The notes beneath the pieces are model-generated. The model was given only the letters and a program-made list of their open reading frames with translations, did not search any database and was not told the origin of the DNA. From the NCBI GenBank assembly GCA_037389465.1, contig JAZARR010000284.1, forward strand, positions 124,001-188,000: 64,000 nucleotides of DNA, in the 5' to 3' direction. A program made the translations under genes and the position numbers. The first letter of the stretch is position 1, and each line of letters starts with the position of its first letter. Below are positions 15,001-27,763 of the stretch, piece after piece. Source of the DNA: Baylisascaris procyonis (taxonomy: Eukaryota > Nematoda > Chromadorea > Rhabditida > Ascarididae).

Positions 15001-18000
15001 ATATCATCATGTTTTGTGAACTACTCGCCACTTAGAGGCATCTAGTTGACACGAACAACCTTGAATTCACCGCAATATCATCATGTTTTGTGAACTACTC
15101 GCCACTTATAGGCATCTAGTTGACACAAACAACCGTTGAATTCACCGCAATATCGTCATGTTTTGTGAACTACTCGCCACTTATAGGCATCTAGTTGACA
15201 CAAACAACCGTTGAATTCACCGCAATATCATCATGTTTTGTGAACTACTCGCCACTTATAGGCATCTAGTTGACACAAACAACCGTTGAATTCACCGCAA
15301 TATCGTCATGTTTTGTGAACTACTCGCAACTTATAGGCATCTAGTTGACACGAACAACCTTGAATTCACCGCAATATCATCATGTTTTGTGAACTACTCG
15401 CCACTTATAGGCATCTAGTTGACACAAACAACGTTGAATTCACCGCAATATCATCATGTTTTGTGAACTACTCGCCACTTATAGGCATCTAGTTGACACA
15501 AACAACCGTTGAGTTCACCGCAATATCGTCATGTTTTGTGAACTACTCGCCACTTATAGGCATCTAGTTGACACGAACAACCTTGAATTCACAGCAATAT
15601 CATCATGTTTTGTGAACTACTCGCCACTTATAGGCATCTAGTTGACACAAACAACCGTTGAATTCACAGCAATATCATCATGTTTTGTGAACTACTCGCA
15701 ACTTATAGGCATCTAGTTGACACGAACAACCTTGAATTCACCGCAATATCATCATGTTTTGTGAACTACTCGCCACTTATAGGCATCTAGTTGACACAAA
15801 CAACCGTTGAATTCACCGCAATATCATCATGTTTTGTGAACTACTCGCCACTTATAGGCATCTAGTTGACACAAACAACCGTTGAATTCACCGCAATATC
15901 GTCATGTTTTGTGAACTACTCGCAACTTATAGGCATCTAGTTGACACGAACAACCTTGAATTCACCGCAATATCATCATGTTTTGTGAACTACTCGCCAC
16001 TTATAGGCATCTAGTTGACACAAACAACCGTTGAATTCACAGCAATATCATCATGTTTTGTGAACTACTCGCCACTTATAGGCATCTAGTTGACACGAAC
16101 AACCTTGAATTCACAGGAATATCATCATATTTTGTGAACTACTCGCCACTTATAGGCATCTAGTTGACACAAACAACCGTTGAATTCACAGCAATATCAT
16201 CATGTTTTGTGAACTACTCGCCACTTATAGGCATCTAGTTGACACAAACAACCGTTGAATTCACCGCAATATCATCATGTTTTGTGAACTACTCGCAACT
16301 TATAGGCATCTAGTTGACACGAACAACCTTGAATTCACAGCAATATCATCATGTTTTGTGAACTACTCGCCACTTATAGGCATCTAGTTGACACAAACAA
16401 CCGTTGAATTCACAGCAATATCATCATGTTTTGTGAACTACTCGCCACTTAGAGGCATCCAGTTGACACGAACAACCTTGAATTCACCGCAATATCATCA
16501 TGTTTTGTGAACTACTCGCCACTTATAGGCATCTAGTTGACACAAACAACCGTTGAATTCGAGGCAATATCGTCATGTTTTGTGAACTACTCGCCACTTT
16601 AGTCGTCTGGTTGACACAAAGAACGCTGAGTTCACCGCAATATCATCATGTTTTGTGAACTACTCGCCACTTATAGGCATCTAGTTGACACAAACAACCG
16701 TTGAATTCACCGCAATATCGTCATGTTTTGTGAACTACTCGCAACTTATAGGCATCTAGTTGACACGAACAACCTTGAATTCACAGCAATATCATCATGT
16801 TTTGTGAACTACTCGCCACTTATAGGCATCTAGTTGACACAAACAACCGTTGAATTCACAGCAATATCATCATCTTTTGTGAACTACTCGCCACTTATAG
16901 GCATCTATTTGACACGAACAACCTTGAATTCACCGCAATATCATCATATTTTGTGAACTACTCGCCACTTATAGGCATCTAGTTGACACAAACAACCGTT
17001 GAATTCACCGCAATATCATCATGTTTTGTGAACTACTCGCCACTTATAGGCATCTAGTTGACACAAACAACCGTTGAATTCACCGCAATATCGTCATGTT
17101 TTGTGAACTACTCGCAACTTATAGGCATCTAGTTGACACGAACAACCTTGAATTCACCGCAATATCATCATGTTTTGTGAACTACTCGCCACTTATAGGC
17201 ATCTAGTTGACACAAACAACCGTTGAATTCACAGCAATATCATCATGTTTTGTGAACTACTCGCCACTTATAGGCATCTAGTTGACACGAACAACCTTGA
17301 ATTCACCGCAATATCGTCATGTTTTGTGAACTACTCGCCACTTATAGGCATCTAGTTGACACAAACAACCGTTGAATTCACCGCAATATCATCATGTTTT
17401 GTGAACTACTCGCCACTTATAGGCATCTAGTTGACACAAACAACCGTTGAATTCACCGCAATATCATCATGTTTTGTGAACTACTCGCAACTTATAGGCA
17501 TCTAGTTGACACGAACAACCTTGAATTCACGCAATATCATCATGTTTTGTGAACTACTCGCCACTTATAGGCATCTAGTTGACACAAACAACCGTTGAAT
17601 TCACCGCAACATCATCATGTTTTGTGAACTACTCGCCACTTATAGGCATCTAGTTGACACAAACAACCGTTGAATTCACAGCAATATCATCATGTTTTGT
17701 GAACTACTCGCCACTTATAGGCATCTAGTTGACACGAACAACCTTGAATTCACCGCAATATCATCATGTTTTGTGAACTACTCGCCACTTATAGGCATCT
17801 AGTTGACACAAACAACCGTTGAATTCACCGCAATATCATCATGTTTTGTGAACTACTCGCCACTTATAGGCATCTAGTTGACACAAACAACGTTGAATTC
17901 ACCGCAATATCATCATGTTTTGTGAACTACTCGCCACCAATAGGCATCTAGTTGACACGAACAACCTTGAATTCACCGCAATATCATCATGTTTTGTGAA

Positions 18001-21000
18001 CTACTCGCCACTTATAGGCATCTAGTTGACACAAACAACCGTTGAATTCAGGCAATATCATCATGTTTTGTGAACTACTCGCCACTTTAGGCATCTAGTT
18101 GACACAAACAACGTTGAATTCACCGCAATATCATCATGTTTTGTGAACTACTCGCCACTTATAGGCATCTAGTTGACACAAACAACCGTTGAATTCACCG
18201 CAATATCATCATGTTTTGTGAACTACTCGCAACTTATAGGCATCTAGTTGACACGAACAACCTTGAATTCACAGCAATATCATCATGTTTTGTGAACTAC
18301 TCGCCACTTATAGGCATCTAGTTGACACAAACAACCGTTGAATTCACAGCAATATCATCATGTTTTGTGAACTACTCGCAACTTATAGGCATCTAGTTGA
18401 CACAAACAACCTTGAATTCACCGCAATATCATCATGTTTTGTGAACTACTCGCCACTTATAGGCATCTAGTTGACACAAACAACCGTTGAATTCACCGCA
18501 ATATCATCATGTTTTGTGAACTACTCGCCACTTATAGGCATCTAGTTGACACAAACAACCGTTGAATTCACCGCAATATCATCATGTTTTGTGAACTACT
18601 CGCAACTTATAGGCATCTATTTGACACGAACAACCTTGAATTCACCGCAATATCATCATATTTTGTGAACTACTCGCCACTTATAGGCATCTAGTTGACA
18701 CAAACAACCGTTGAATTCACAGCAATATCATCATGTTTTGTGAACTACTCGCCACTTATGGGCATCTAGTTGACACGAACAACCTTGAATTCACCGCAAT
18801 ATCATCATGTTTTGTGAACTACTCGCCACTTATAGGCATCTAGTTGACACAAACAACCGTTGAATTCACCGCAATATCATCATGTTTTGTGAACTACTCG
18901 CCACTTATAGGCATCTAGTTGACACGAACAACCTTGAATTCACCGCAATATCATCATGTTTTGTGAACTACTCGCCACTTATAGGCATCTAGTTGACACA
19001 AACAACCTTGAATTCACAGCAATATCATCATGTTTTGTGAACTACTCGCCACTTATAGGCATCTAGTTGACACAAACAACCGTTGAATTCACAGCAATAT
19101 CATCATGTTTTGTGAACTACTCGCCACTTATAGGCATCTAGTTGACACAAACAACCTTGAATTCACCGCAATATCATCATGTTTTGTGAACTACTCGCCA
19201 CTTATAGGCATCTAGTTGACACAAACAACCGTTGAATTCACCGCAATATCATCATGTTTTGTGAACTACTCGCCACTTATAGGCATCTAGTTGACACAAA
19301 CAATCGTTGAATTCACAGCAATATCATCATGTTTTGTGAACTACTCGCCACTTATAGGCATCTAGTTGACACGAACAACCTTGAATTCACCGCAATATCA
19401 TCATGTTTTGTGAACTACTCGCCACTTATAGGCATCTAGTTGACACAAACAACCGTTGAATTCACCGCAATATCATCATGTTTTGTGAACTACTCGCCAC
19501 TTATAGGCATCTAGTTGACACGAACAACCTTGAATTCACCGCAATATCATCATGTTTTGTGAACTACTCGCCACTTATAGGCATCTAGTTGACACAAACA
19601 ACCTTGAATTCACAGCAATATCATCATGTTTTGTGAACTACTCGCCACTTATAGGCATCTAGTTGACACAAACAACCTTGAATTCACAGCAATATCATCA
19701 TGTTTTGTGAACTACTCGCCACTTATAGGCATCTAGTTGACACAAACAACCTTGAATTCACCGCAATATCATCATGTTTTGTGAACTACTCGCCACTTAT
19801 AGGCATCTAGTTGACACGAAACAACCTTGAATTCACCGCAATATCATCATGTTTTGTGAACTACTCGCCACTTATAGGCATCTAGTTGACACAAACAACC
19901 GTTGAATTCACAGCAATATCATCATGTTTTGTGAACTACTCGCCACTTATAGGCATCTAGTTGACACAAACAACCGTTGAATTCACCGCAATATCATCAT
20001 GTTTTGTGAACTACTCGCCACTTATAGGCATCTAGTTGACACGAACAACCTTGAATTCACCGCAATATCATCATGTTTTGTGAACTACTCGCCACTTATA
20101 GGCATCTAGTTGACACAAACAACCGTTGAATTCACCGCAATATCATCATGTTTTGTGAACTACTCGCCACTTATAGGCATCTAGTTGACACGAACAACCT
20201 TGAATTCACAGGAATATCATCATATTTTGTGAACTACTCGCCACTTATAGGCATCTAGTTGACACAAACAACCGTTGAATTCACAGCAATATCATCATGT
20301 TTTGTGAACTACTCGCCACTTATAGGCATCTAGTTGACACAAACAACCGTTGAATTCACCGCAATATCATCATGTTTTGTGAACTACTCGCAACTTATAG
20401 GCATCTAGTTGACACGAACAACCTTGAATTCACAGCAATATCATCATGTTTTGTGAACTACTCGCCACTTACAGGCATCTAGTTGACACAAACAACCGTT
20501 GAATTCACCGCAATATCATCATGTTTTGTGAACTTCTCGCCACTTATAGGCATCTAGTTGACACAAACAACCGTTGAATTCACCGCAATATCATCATGTT
20601 TTGTGAACTACTCGCCACTTATAGGCATCTAGTTGACACAAACAACCGTTGAATTCACCGCAATATCATCATGTTTTGTGAACTACTCGCCACTTATAGG
20701 CATCTAGTTGACACGAACAACCTTGAATTCACAGCAATATCATCATGTTTTGTGAACTACTCGCCACTTATAGGCATCTGGTTGACACAAACAACCGTTG
20801 AATTCACAGCAATATCATCATGTTTTGTGAACTACTCGCCACTTATAGGCATCTAGTTGACACAAACAACCGTTGAATTCACCGCAATATCATCATGTTT
20901 TGTGAACTACTCGCAACTTATAGGCATCTAGTTGACACGAACAACCTTGAATTCACAGGAATATCATCATATTTTGTGAACTACTCGCCACTTACAGGCA

Positions 21001-24000
21001 TCTAGTTGACACAAACAACCGTTGAATTCACAGCAATATCATCATGTTTTGTGAACTACTCGCCACTTATAGGCATCTAGTTGACACGAACAACCGTTGA
21101 ATTCACCGCAATATCATCATGTTTTGTGAACTACTCGCCACTTATAGGCATCTAGTTGACACAAACAACCGTTGAATTCACCGCAATATCGTCATGTTTT
21201 GTGAACTACTCGCAACTTATAGGCATCTAGTTGACACGAACAACCTTGAATTCACCGCAATATCTTCATGTTTTGTGAACTACTCGCCACTTATAGGCAT
21301 CTAGTTGACACAAACAACGTTGAATTCACCGCAATATCATCATGTTTTGTGAACTACTCGCCACTTATAGGCATCTAGTTGACACAAACAACCGTTGAAT
21401 TCACCGCAATATCATCATGTTTTGTGAACTACTCGCCACTTATAGGCATCTAGTTGACACGAACAACCTTGAATTCACCGCAATATCATCATGTTTTGTG
21501 AACTACTCGCCACTTATAGGCATCTAGTTGACACAAGCAACCGTTGAATTCGCCGCAATATCGTCATGTTTTGTGAACTACTCGCCACTTATAGGCATCT
21601 AGTTGACACAAACAACGTTGAATTCACCGCAATATCATCATGTTTTGTGAACTACTCGCCACTTATAGGCATCTAGTTGACACAAACAACCGTTGAATTC
21701 ACCGCAATATCATCATGTTTTGTGAACTACTCGCCACTTATAGGCATCTAGTTGACACAAACAACCGTTGAATTCACCGCAATATCATCATGTTTTGTGA
21801 ACTACTCGCCACTTATAGGCATCTAGTTGACACAAACAACCGTTGAATTCACCGCAATATCATCATGTTTTGTGAACTACTCGCCACTTATAGGCATCTA
21901 GTTGACACGAACAACCTTGAATTCACAGCAATATCATCATGTTTTGTGAACTACTCGCCACTTATAGGCATCTAGTTGACACAAACAACCGTTGAATTCA
22001 GGCAATATCATCATGTTTTGTGAACTACTCGCCACTTATAGGCATCTAGTTGACACAAACAACCGTTGAATTCACCGCAATATCATCATGTTTTGTGAAC
22101 TACTCGCCACTTATAGGCATCTGGTTGACACAAACAACCGTTGAATTCACAGCAATATCATCATGTTTTGTGAACTACTCGCCACTTATAGGCATCTAGT
22201 TGACACAAACAACCGTTGAATTCACAGCAATATCATCATGTTTTGTGAACTACTCGCAACTTATAGGCATCTGGTTGACACAAACAACCTTGAATTCACC
22301 GCAATATCATCATGTTTTGTGAACTACTCGCCACTTATAGGCATCTAGTTGACACAAACAACCGTTGAATTCACAGCAATATCATCATGTTTTGTGAACT
22401 ACTCGCCACTTATAGGCATCTATTTGACACGAACAACCGTTGAAATCACCGCAATATCATCATGTTTTGTGAACTACTCGCCACTTATAGGCATCTATTT
22501 GACACAAACAACCGTTGAATTCACCGCAATATCATCATGTTTTGTGAACTACTCGCCACTTATAGGCATCTAGTTGACACAAACAACCGTTGAATTCACC
22601 GCAATATCATCATGTTTTGTGAACTACTCGCCACTTATAGGCATCTAGTTGACACAAACAACCGTTGAATTCACCGCGATATCATCATGTTTTGTGAACT
22701 ACTCGCCACTTATAGGCATCTAGTTGACACAAACAACCGTTGAATTCACCGCAATATCATCATGTTTTGTGAACTACTCGCCACTTATAGGCATCTAGTT
22801 GACACAAACAACCGTTGAATTCACAGCAATATCATCATGTTTTGTGAACTACTCGCCACTTATAGGCATCTAGTTGACACAAACAACCGTTGAATTCACC
22901 GCAATATCATCATGTTTTGTGAACTACTCGCCACTTATAGGCATCTAGTTGACACGAACAACCTTGAATTCACCGCAATATCATCATGTTTTGTGAACTA
23001 CTCGCCACTTATAGGCATCTAGTTGACACAAACAACCGTTGAATTCACCGCAATATCGTCATGTTTTGTGAACTACTCGCAACTTATAGGCATCTAGTTG
23101 ACACGAACAACCTTGAATTCACCGCAATATCTTCATGTTTTGTGAACTACTCGCCACTTATAGGCATCTAGTTGACACAAACAACCGTTGAATTCACAGC
23201 AATATCATCATGTTTTGTGAACTACTCGCCACTTAGAGGCATCCAGTTGACACGAACAACCTTGAATTCACCGCAATATCATCATGTTTTGTGAACTACT
23301 CGCCACTTATAGGCATCTAGTTGACACAAACAACCGTTGAATTCACCGCAATATCGTCATGTTTTGTGAACTACTCGCCACTTATAGGCATCTAGTTGAC
23401 ACAAAGAACGCTGAGTTTACCGCAATATCATCATGTTTTGTGAACTACTCGCCACTTATAGGCATCTAGTTGACACAAACAACCGTTGAATTCACAGCAA
23501 TATCGTCATGTTTTGTGAACTACTCGCAACTTATAGGCATCTAGTTGACACAAACAACCGTTGAATTCACAGCAATATCATCATGTTTTGTGAACTACTC
23601 GCCACTTATAGGCATCTAGTTGACACAAACAACCTTGAATTCACCGCAATATCTTCATGTTTTGTGAACTACTCGCCAATTATAGGCATCTAGTTGACAC
23701 AAACAACCGTTGAATTCACAACAATATCATCATGTTTTGTGAACTACTCGCCACTTAGAGGCATCCAGTTGACACGAACAACCTTGAATTCACCGCAATA
23801 TCATCATGTTTTGTGAACTACTCGCCACTTATAGGCATCTAGTTGACACAAACAACCGTTGAATTCACCGCAATATCATCATGTTTTGTGAACTACTCGC
23901 CACTTATAGGCATCTAGTTGACACAAACAACCGTTGAATTCACCGCAATATCGTCATGTTTTGTGAACTACTCGCAACTTATAGGCATCTAGTTGACACG

Positions 24001-25876
24001 AACAACCTTGAATTCACCGCAATATCATCATGTTTTGTGAACTACTCGCCACTTATAGGCATCTAGTTGACACAAACAACCGTTGAATTCACAGCAATAT
24101 CATCATGTTTTGTGAACTACTCGCCACTTATAGGCATCTAGTTGACACAAACAACCGTTGAATTCACCGCAATATCATCATGTTTTGTGAACTACTCGCC
24201 ACTTATAGGCATCTAGTTGACACAAACAACCGTTGAATTCACCGCAATATCATCATGTTTTGTGAACTACTCGCCACTTATAGGCATCTAGTTGACACGA
24301 ACAACCTTGAATTCACAGCAATATCATCATGTTTTGTGAACTACTCGCCACTTATAGGCATCTAGTTGACACAAACAACCGTTGAATTCACAGCAATATC
24401 ATCATGTTTTGTGAACTACTCGCCACTTATAGGCATCTAGTTGACACAAACAACCGTTGAATTCACAGCAATATCATCATGTTTTGTGAACTACTCGCCA
24501 CTTATAGGCATCTAGTTGACACAAACAACCGTTGAATTCACCGCAATATCATCATGTTTTGTGAACTACTCGCAACTTATAGGCATCTAGTTGACACAAA
24601 CAACCGTTGAATTCACAGCAATATCATCATGTTTTGTGAACTACTCGCCACTTATAGGCATCTAGTTGACACAAACAACCGTTGAATTCACCGCAATATC
24701 ATCATGTTTTGTGAACTACTCGCAACTTATAGGCATCTAGTTGACACGAACAACCTTGAATTCACAGCAATATCATCATGTTTTGTGAACTACTCGCCAC
24801 TTATAGGCATCTAGTTGACACAAACAACCGTTGAATTCACCGCAATATCGTCATGTTTTGTGAACTACTCGCCACTTATAGGCATCTAGTTGACACGAAC
24901 AACCTTGAATTCACCGCAATATCATCATGTTTTGTGAACTACTCGCCACTTATAGGCATCTAGTTGACACAAACAACCGTTGAATTCACCGCAATATCAT
25001 CATGTTTTGTGAACTACTCGCCACTTATAGGCATCTAGTTGACACAAACAACCGTTGAGTTCACCGCAATATCGTCATGTTTTGTGAACTACTCGCAACT
25101 TATAGGCATCTAGTTGACACGAACAACCTTGAATTCACCGCAATATCGTCATGTTTTGTGAACTACTCGCAACTTATAGGCATCTAGTTGACACAAACAA
25201 CCGTTGAATTCACAGCAATATCATCATGTTTTGTGAACTACTCGCCACTTATAGGCATCTAGTTGACACAAACAACCGTTGAATTCACCGCAATATCATC
25301 ATGTTTTGTGAACTACTCGCAACTTATAGGCATCTAGTTGACACAAACAACCGTTGAATTCACCGCAATATCATCATGTTTTGTGAACTACTCGCCACTT
25401 ATAGGCATCTAGTTGACACAAACAACCGTTGAATTCACCGCAATATCATCATGTTTTGTGAACTACTCGCCACTTATAGGCATCTAGTTGACACAAACAA
25501 CCGTTGAATTCACCGCAATATCGTCATGTTTTGTGAACTACTCGCAACTTATAGGCATCTAGTTGACACGAACAACCTTGAATTCACCGCAATATCATCA
25601 TGTTTTGTGAACTACTCGCCACTTATAGGCATCTAGTTGACACAAACAACCGTTGAATTCACCGCAATATCGTCATGTTTTGTGAACTACTCGCCACTTT
25701 AGTCGTCTGGTTGACACAAAGAACGCTGAGTTCACCGCAATATCATCATGTTTTGTGAACTACTCGTTACCAATAGGCATCTAGTTGACACAAACAACCG
25801 TTGAATTCACCGCAATATCGTCATGTTTTGTGAACTACTCGCAACTTATAGGCATCTAGTTGACATGAACAACCTT
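1..25876 (+). repeat. Satellite DNA array, 74/75-bp monomer, left block
   Basis: About 345 head-to-tail monomers by length, all in one orientation, with no other sequence between them. The 75-bp form has the link ACAAACAACCG before TTGAATTCAC; the 74-bp form has ACGAACAACC or, less often, ACAAACAACG. Other recurrent variant sites are CACCGC/CACAGC/CACAGG, ATCATCATG/ATCGTCATG/ATCTTCATG/ATCATCATA, and CTCGCCACT/CTCGCAACT. The 75-bp monomer is about 40% GC. Most monomers contain GAATTC, so an EcoRI digest should give a ladder. The last monomer is cut by the retroelement after ACCTT. No gene is seen in this block. A centromeric or pericentromeric location is inferred from the array type, not shown. 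Confidence 0.98.
25872..25876. repeat. Target-site duplication, left (ACCTT)
   Basis: ACCTT directly precedes the element and is repeated at 30221-30225. Joining the two flanks restores an ordinary 74-bp-type satellite junction (ACAACCTTGAATTC). Five bases fits the duplication made by BEL/Pao integrases. One more A could belong to either side because the LTR ends in A. Confidence 0.93.
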
Positions 25877-26075
25877 TGTAGCGAACGCGGAACGGAAGCG
25901 GCAAACAAAACGAAAATTTTATAATTGATGGTTTAAACGAATGCACAACTGACCGTAAGGCAAAATTGTATTGAATTTCGAATGAAATCGAAATTACTGT
26001 CGAAGACGAAATTTGGACCGATCAGCTACCGAAAATCGCAGTGACGTCGGATAGAATCGAATTGCTCAGCGAAAG

Positions 26076-26214
26076 AATATCGAGATAGCCAATCAGTGAG
26101 TATCGAAGTCGATCGGCGAACAAATATCGAAATTAGTTAATAGGCTTTGAAGTCGATCGTCGGAAGAATATCGAAGTCAGTGAATAAATCGAATTCGAGG
26201 AGAGCTAATATCGA
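26076..26214. promoter_or_regulatory. AATATCGA motif cluster in LTR
   Basis: AATATCGA occurs at 26076, 26123, 26167 and 26207, spaced 40-47 bp, among further TCGAA/TCGAT words. In element orientation it reads TCGATATT. The same cluster is in the other LTR, shifted accordingly. Spaced repeats in a U3 region can be transcription-factor sites, but no factor is identified here. Confidence 0.4.
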
Positions 26215-26293
26215 GGCGTACGAATGAATGTCGAAATCGGGCGAAGACATAGAGAAGAATCAGGTCTAACTGTCGGTAGCCGCCACTGTAACC

Positions 26294-26364
26294 GCAACTC
26301 GCTATCGTAACTCGATGCGCAACTCACTCGCAACTCGGTATCGTAACTCGATGCGCAACTGCTC
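26294..26364. repeat. Short tandem repeat in 3' LTR
   Basis: There are two copies of a 35-36-bp unit, GCAACTCG[C/G]TATCGTAACT followed by CGATGCGCAACT: 26294-26329 and 26330-26364. The same pair is present in the other LTR. It probably arose by local duplication before the last transposition. Confidence 0.85.
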
Positions 26365-26561
26365 AACTCGCGACTCCTCTCATAATCTGTTGAACGCTTT
26401 CACATCGTTGAGCTCTCCCCTTTGTTGGCATACTCGGTTCGTTCATTTGGATAACACATTCTTTGTTGAACTGAGACAGTACATCATTTTTGAGGTGTGA
26501 GAGTTGCTAAGAATCGTCATTGTTTCGCGTTAACTCTCCACACTTCCACTGGCGCCTTTGT

Positions 26562-26798
26562 CTAGTAGCGCCTTCTTTGATCCTTTATGCCGCCATGAAT
26601 CATCGCTACATCGCGATAATTCGCGACACTCCCAGCCGACAAATTCTTCCTGGATCGAGGGACTTTTAACTGCGCGTTCAGCCTAACAAACTGTTTTTTG
26701 TAGACTGTCACGTTTGCCTTTTCGATAAGTGACTCGGTTTTCTTAGAACAGTTGTGATCGATCGGCAAAGGTCTACATGCACTCAATGCTGATCCCAT
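26562..26798 (-). pseudogene. Short 3' frame of the element running into the LTR
   Basis: This is a 78-codon open frame with a true ATG at 26798. It has two cysteines near the start (SACRPLPIDHNC) and a basic middle (KKQFVRLNAQLKVPRSRKN), then crosses the polypurine tract and enters the 3' LTR for its last 22 residues. I recognise no domain. Its place at the 3' end of the element suggests the remnant C-terminus of the last element protein, but it could equally be a chance open frame. It overlaps the previous fragment in a different frame. Confidence 0.3.
26629..26637 (-). other. Polypurine tract
   Basis: GGCTGGGAG on the minus strand abuts the TGTCGCG start of the 3' LTR, which is where plus-strand DNA synthesis is primed. 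It is short and contains one pyrimidine. A second purine run (AGGAAGAA) lies about 17 bases upstream. Confidence 0.6.
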
Positions 26799-27103
26799 TG
26801 GGCACGGATGTCCTCTATTAGTCGGAACTGCTGTGTCGCTGTTTCGAAGCTCGACATAAGTATGATCATCGCGTTCATGAGCAGGAAGAAACGAGTGATG
26901 TTGCTTTGACTGGTCCCTGGTGTCGATTGTTTCGCAGTTTTCTTTTTCCCAGCTGCGATGCGTTGCTCCGCTATCTCGGTTGTCGCGCTATGGCATTTCA
27001 TCTTGCCTTCATGGTCCTCTTCGGGATCTTCTCTTTTCCAAGTGAGGATCTCCCGGTTCAAGTCGTCTTCTATCATTATCGTCGGGTATAGAATTGTCGT
27101 CAT
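26783..27103 (-). pseudogene. Post-integrase fragment of unknown identity with hydrophobic segment
   Basis: This 106-codon open frame overlaps the end of the previous one in another frame. Residues 12-65 are highly charged (EDDLNREILTWKREDPEEDH, then a Lys-rich run). Residues 72-86 (FFLLMNAMIILMSSF) form one hydrophobic stretch, like a signal peptide or membrane segment. In some BEL/Pao elements an envelope-like frame begins after the integrase, and this could be the start of such a frame with most of it lost. I cannot confirm that. The frame breaks near 26800, where the next fragment overlaps. Confidence 0.4.
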
Positions 27104-27763
27104 TCGTTACTTCGAGCGGAGCAATTAAATTAATTGGTCGTATGCATTCTCGTCCATTTTCATCGTGTTTCACAGTTCGTGCGAATTGTTGCACCGCGAG
27201 TGAATCCTTCGTTACCTCGTCTGCTGGCTCGATACCAGTTTGTTCCAATTTCCGGTAGCGGTCGATGTCTTCGCTCCTGGGGGTTTCCGTTAGAGCTGTG
27301 TTCGCCAATAGCTCTCTCTCATTGCCGATTGCATTTTCCAGGCGTCCTCTTCCAGCAATCATTGCGCCCACTTCTGACTCAATTAATTCGAAGCCCGAAC
27401 TCAAATGTTTCGTGACCCCAGTAAAGAACTGGTGGTAGTAGTCGATGCCGATTACTACACTCGGCGCCTTCCGCTTCGTAGGCAGCGCCAGCTTCGCTAC
27501 TTCTTCGCGCTGGAGAACGTCCAAGTCTTCTCGAGTTAGGTTGACAGTTTGAATCTTTTGCGTAATTCGTTCAATGGATTTCGCTTCTACTTGCTTCGCT
27601 GAGCCATTCATTAGGTGAATATTAAGCCTGACTTGCTTCGAATCGTACGTTGTCGGGTTCTCGCTTCCGAATCCGCATATCGTTAGCTTCTGCGACAAGT
27701 TTGCTTGTAACTGTAGCTTCTTCACCAGCTAGTTGACACAAAGGTGTTTTGACACCCTGAGTC
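27009..27763 (-). pseudogene. Protease active site, pre-RT region and integrase-tail fusion, BEL/Pao
   Basis: The aspartic protease D-S-G is encoded at 27755-27763, followed by CQNTFVSTS, matching the BEL/Pao pattern in which D-S-G is followed by Q-x-x-F-V/I-S. A shift near 27725 leads to a 238-codon open frame whose first codon is GTG. It begins KKLQLQANLSQKLTICGFGS. IGIDYYHQFFTG (about residues 92-103) and the later LEQTGIEPAD and AVQQFARTVKHDENGR are the segments that normally precede the reverse transcriptase. After N-G-R (27150-27158) the sequence becomes CIRPINLIAPLE, which resembles the extreme C-terminus of BEL/Pao integrase (DUF5641 type). All of RT, RNase H and the integrase core are therefore missing. 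The frame then ends in unrelated residues. Confidence 0.82.

Larger units (their letters stand above)
25877..26628 (-). repeat. 3' LTR of the BEL/Pao element (752 bp)
   Basis: This is the downstream LTR in element orientation. Compared with the other copy it lacks 5 bases at four sites: GGCAAAATTG versus GGCGAAAATTG, CACTCGC versus CACTCCGC, GTTGAACTG versus GTTAGGAACTG, and TTTTGAGG versus TTTTGGAGG. All four are deletions in this copy. An open frame from the internal region continues about 22 codons into it. No AATAAA is seen on the coding strand; TATAAA near its 3' end (around 25914-25925) may act as a variant poly(A) signal. Confidence 0.95.

Noticed and set aside
1..25876. CRISPR-like array of regular repeats
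   Set aside because: There are no unique spacers; the whole 74/75-bp unit repeats. The neighbouring BEL/Pao element shows animal DNA.
27009..27725. Functional autonomous polyprotein gene
   Set aside because: The frame starts with GTG in mid-protease, lacks reverse transcriptase, RNase H and integrase core, and is preceded by a duplication with a stop.
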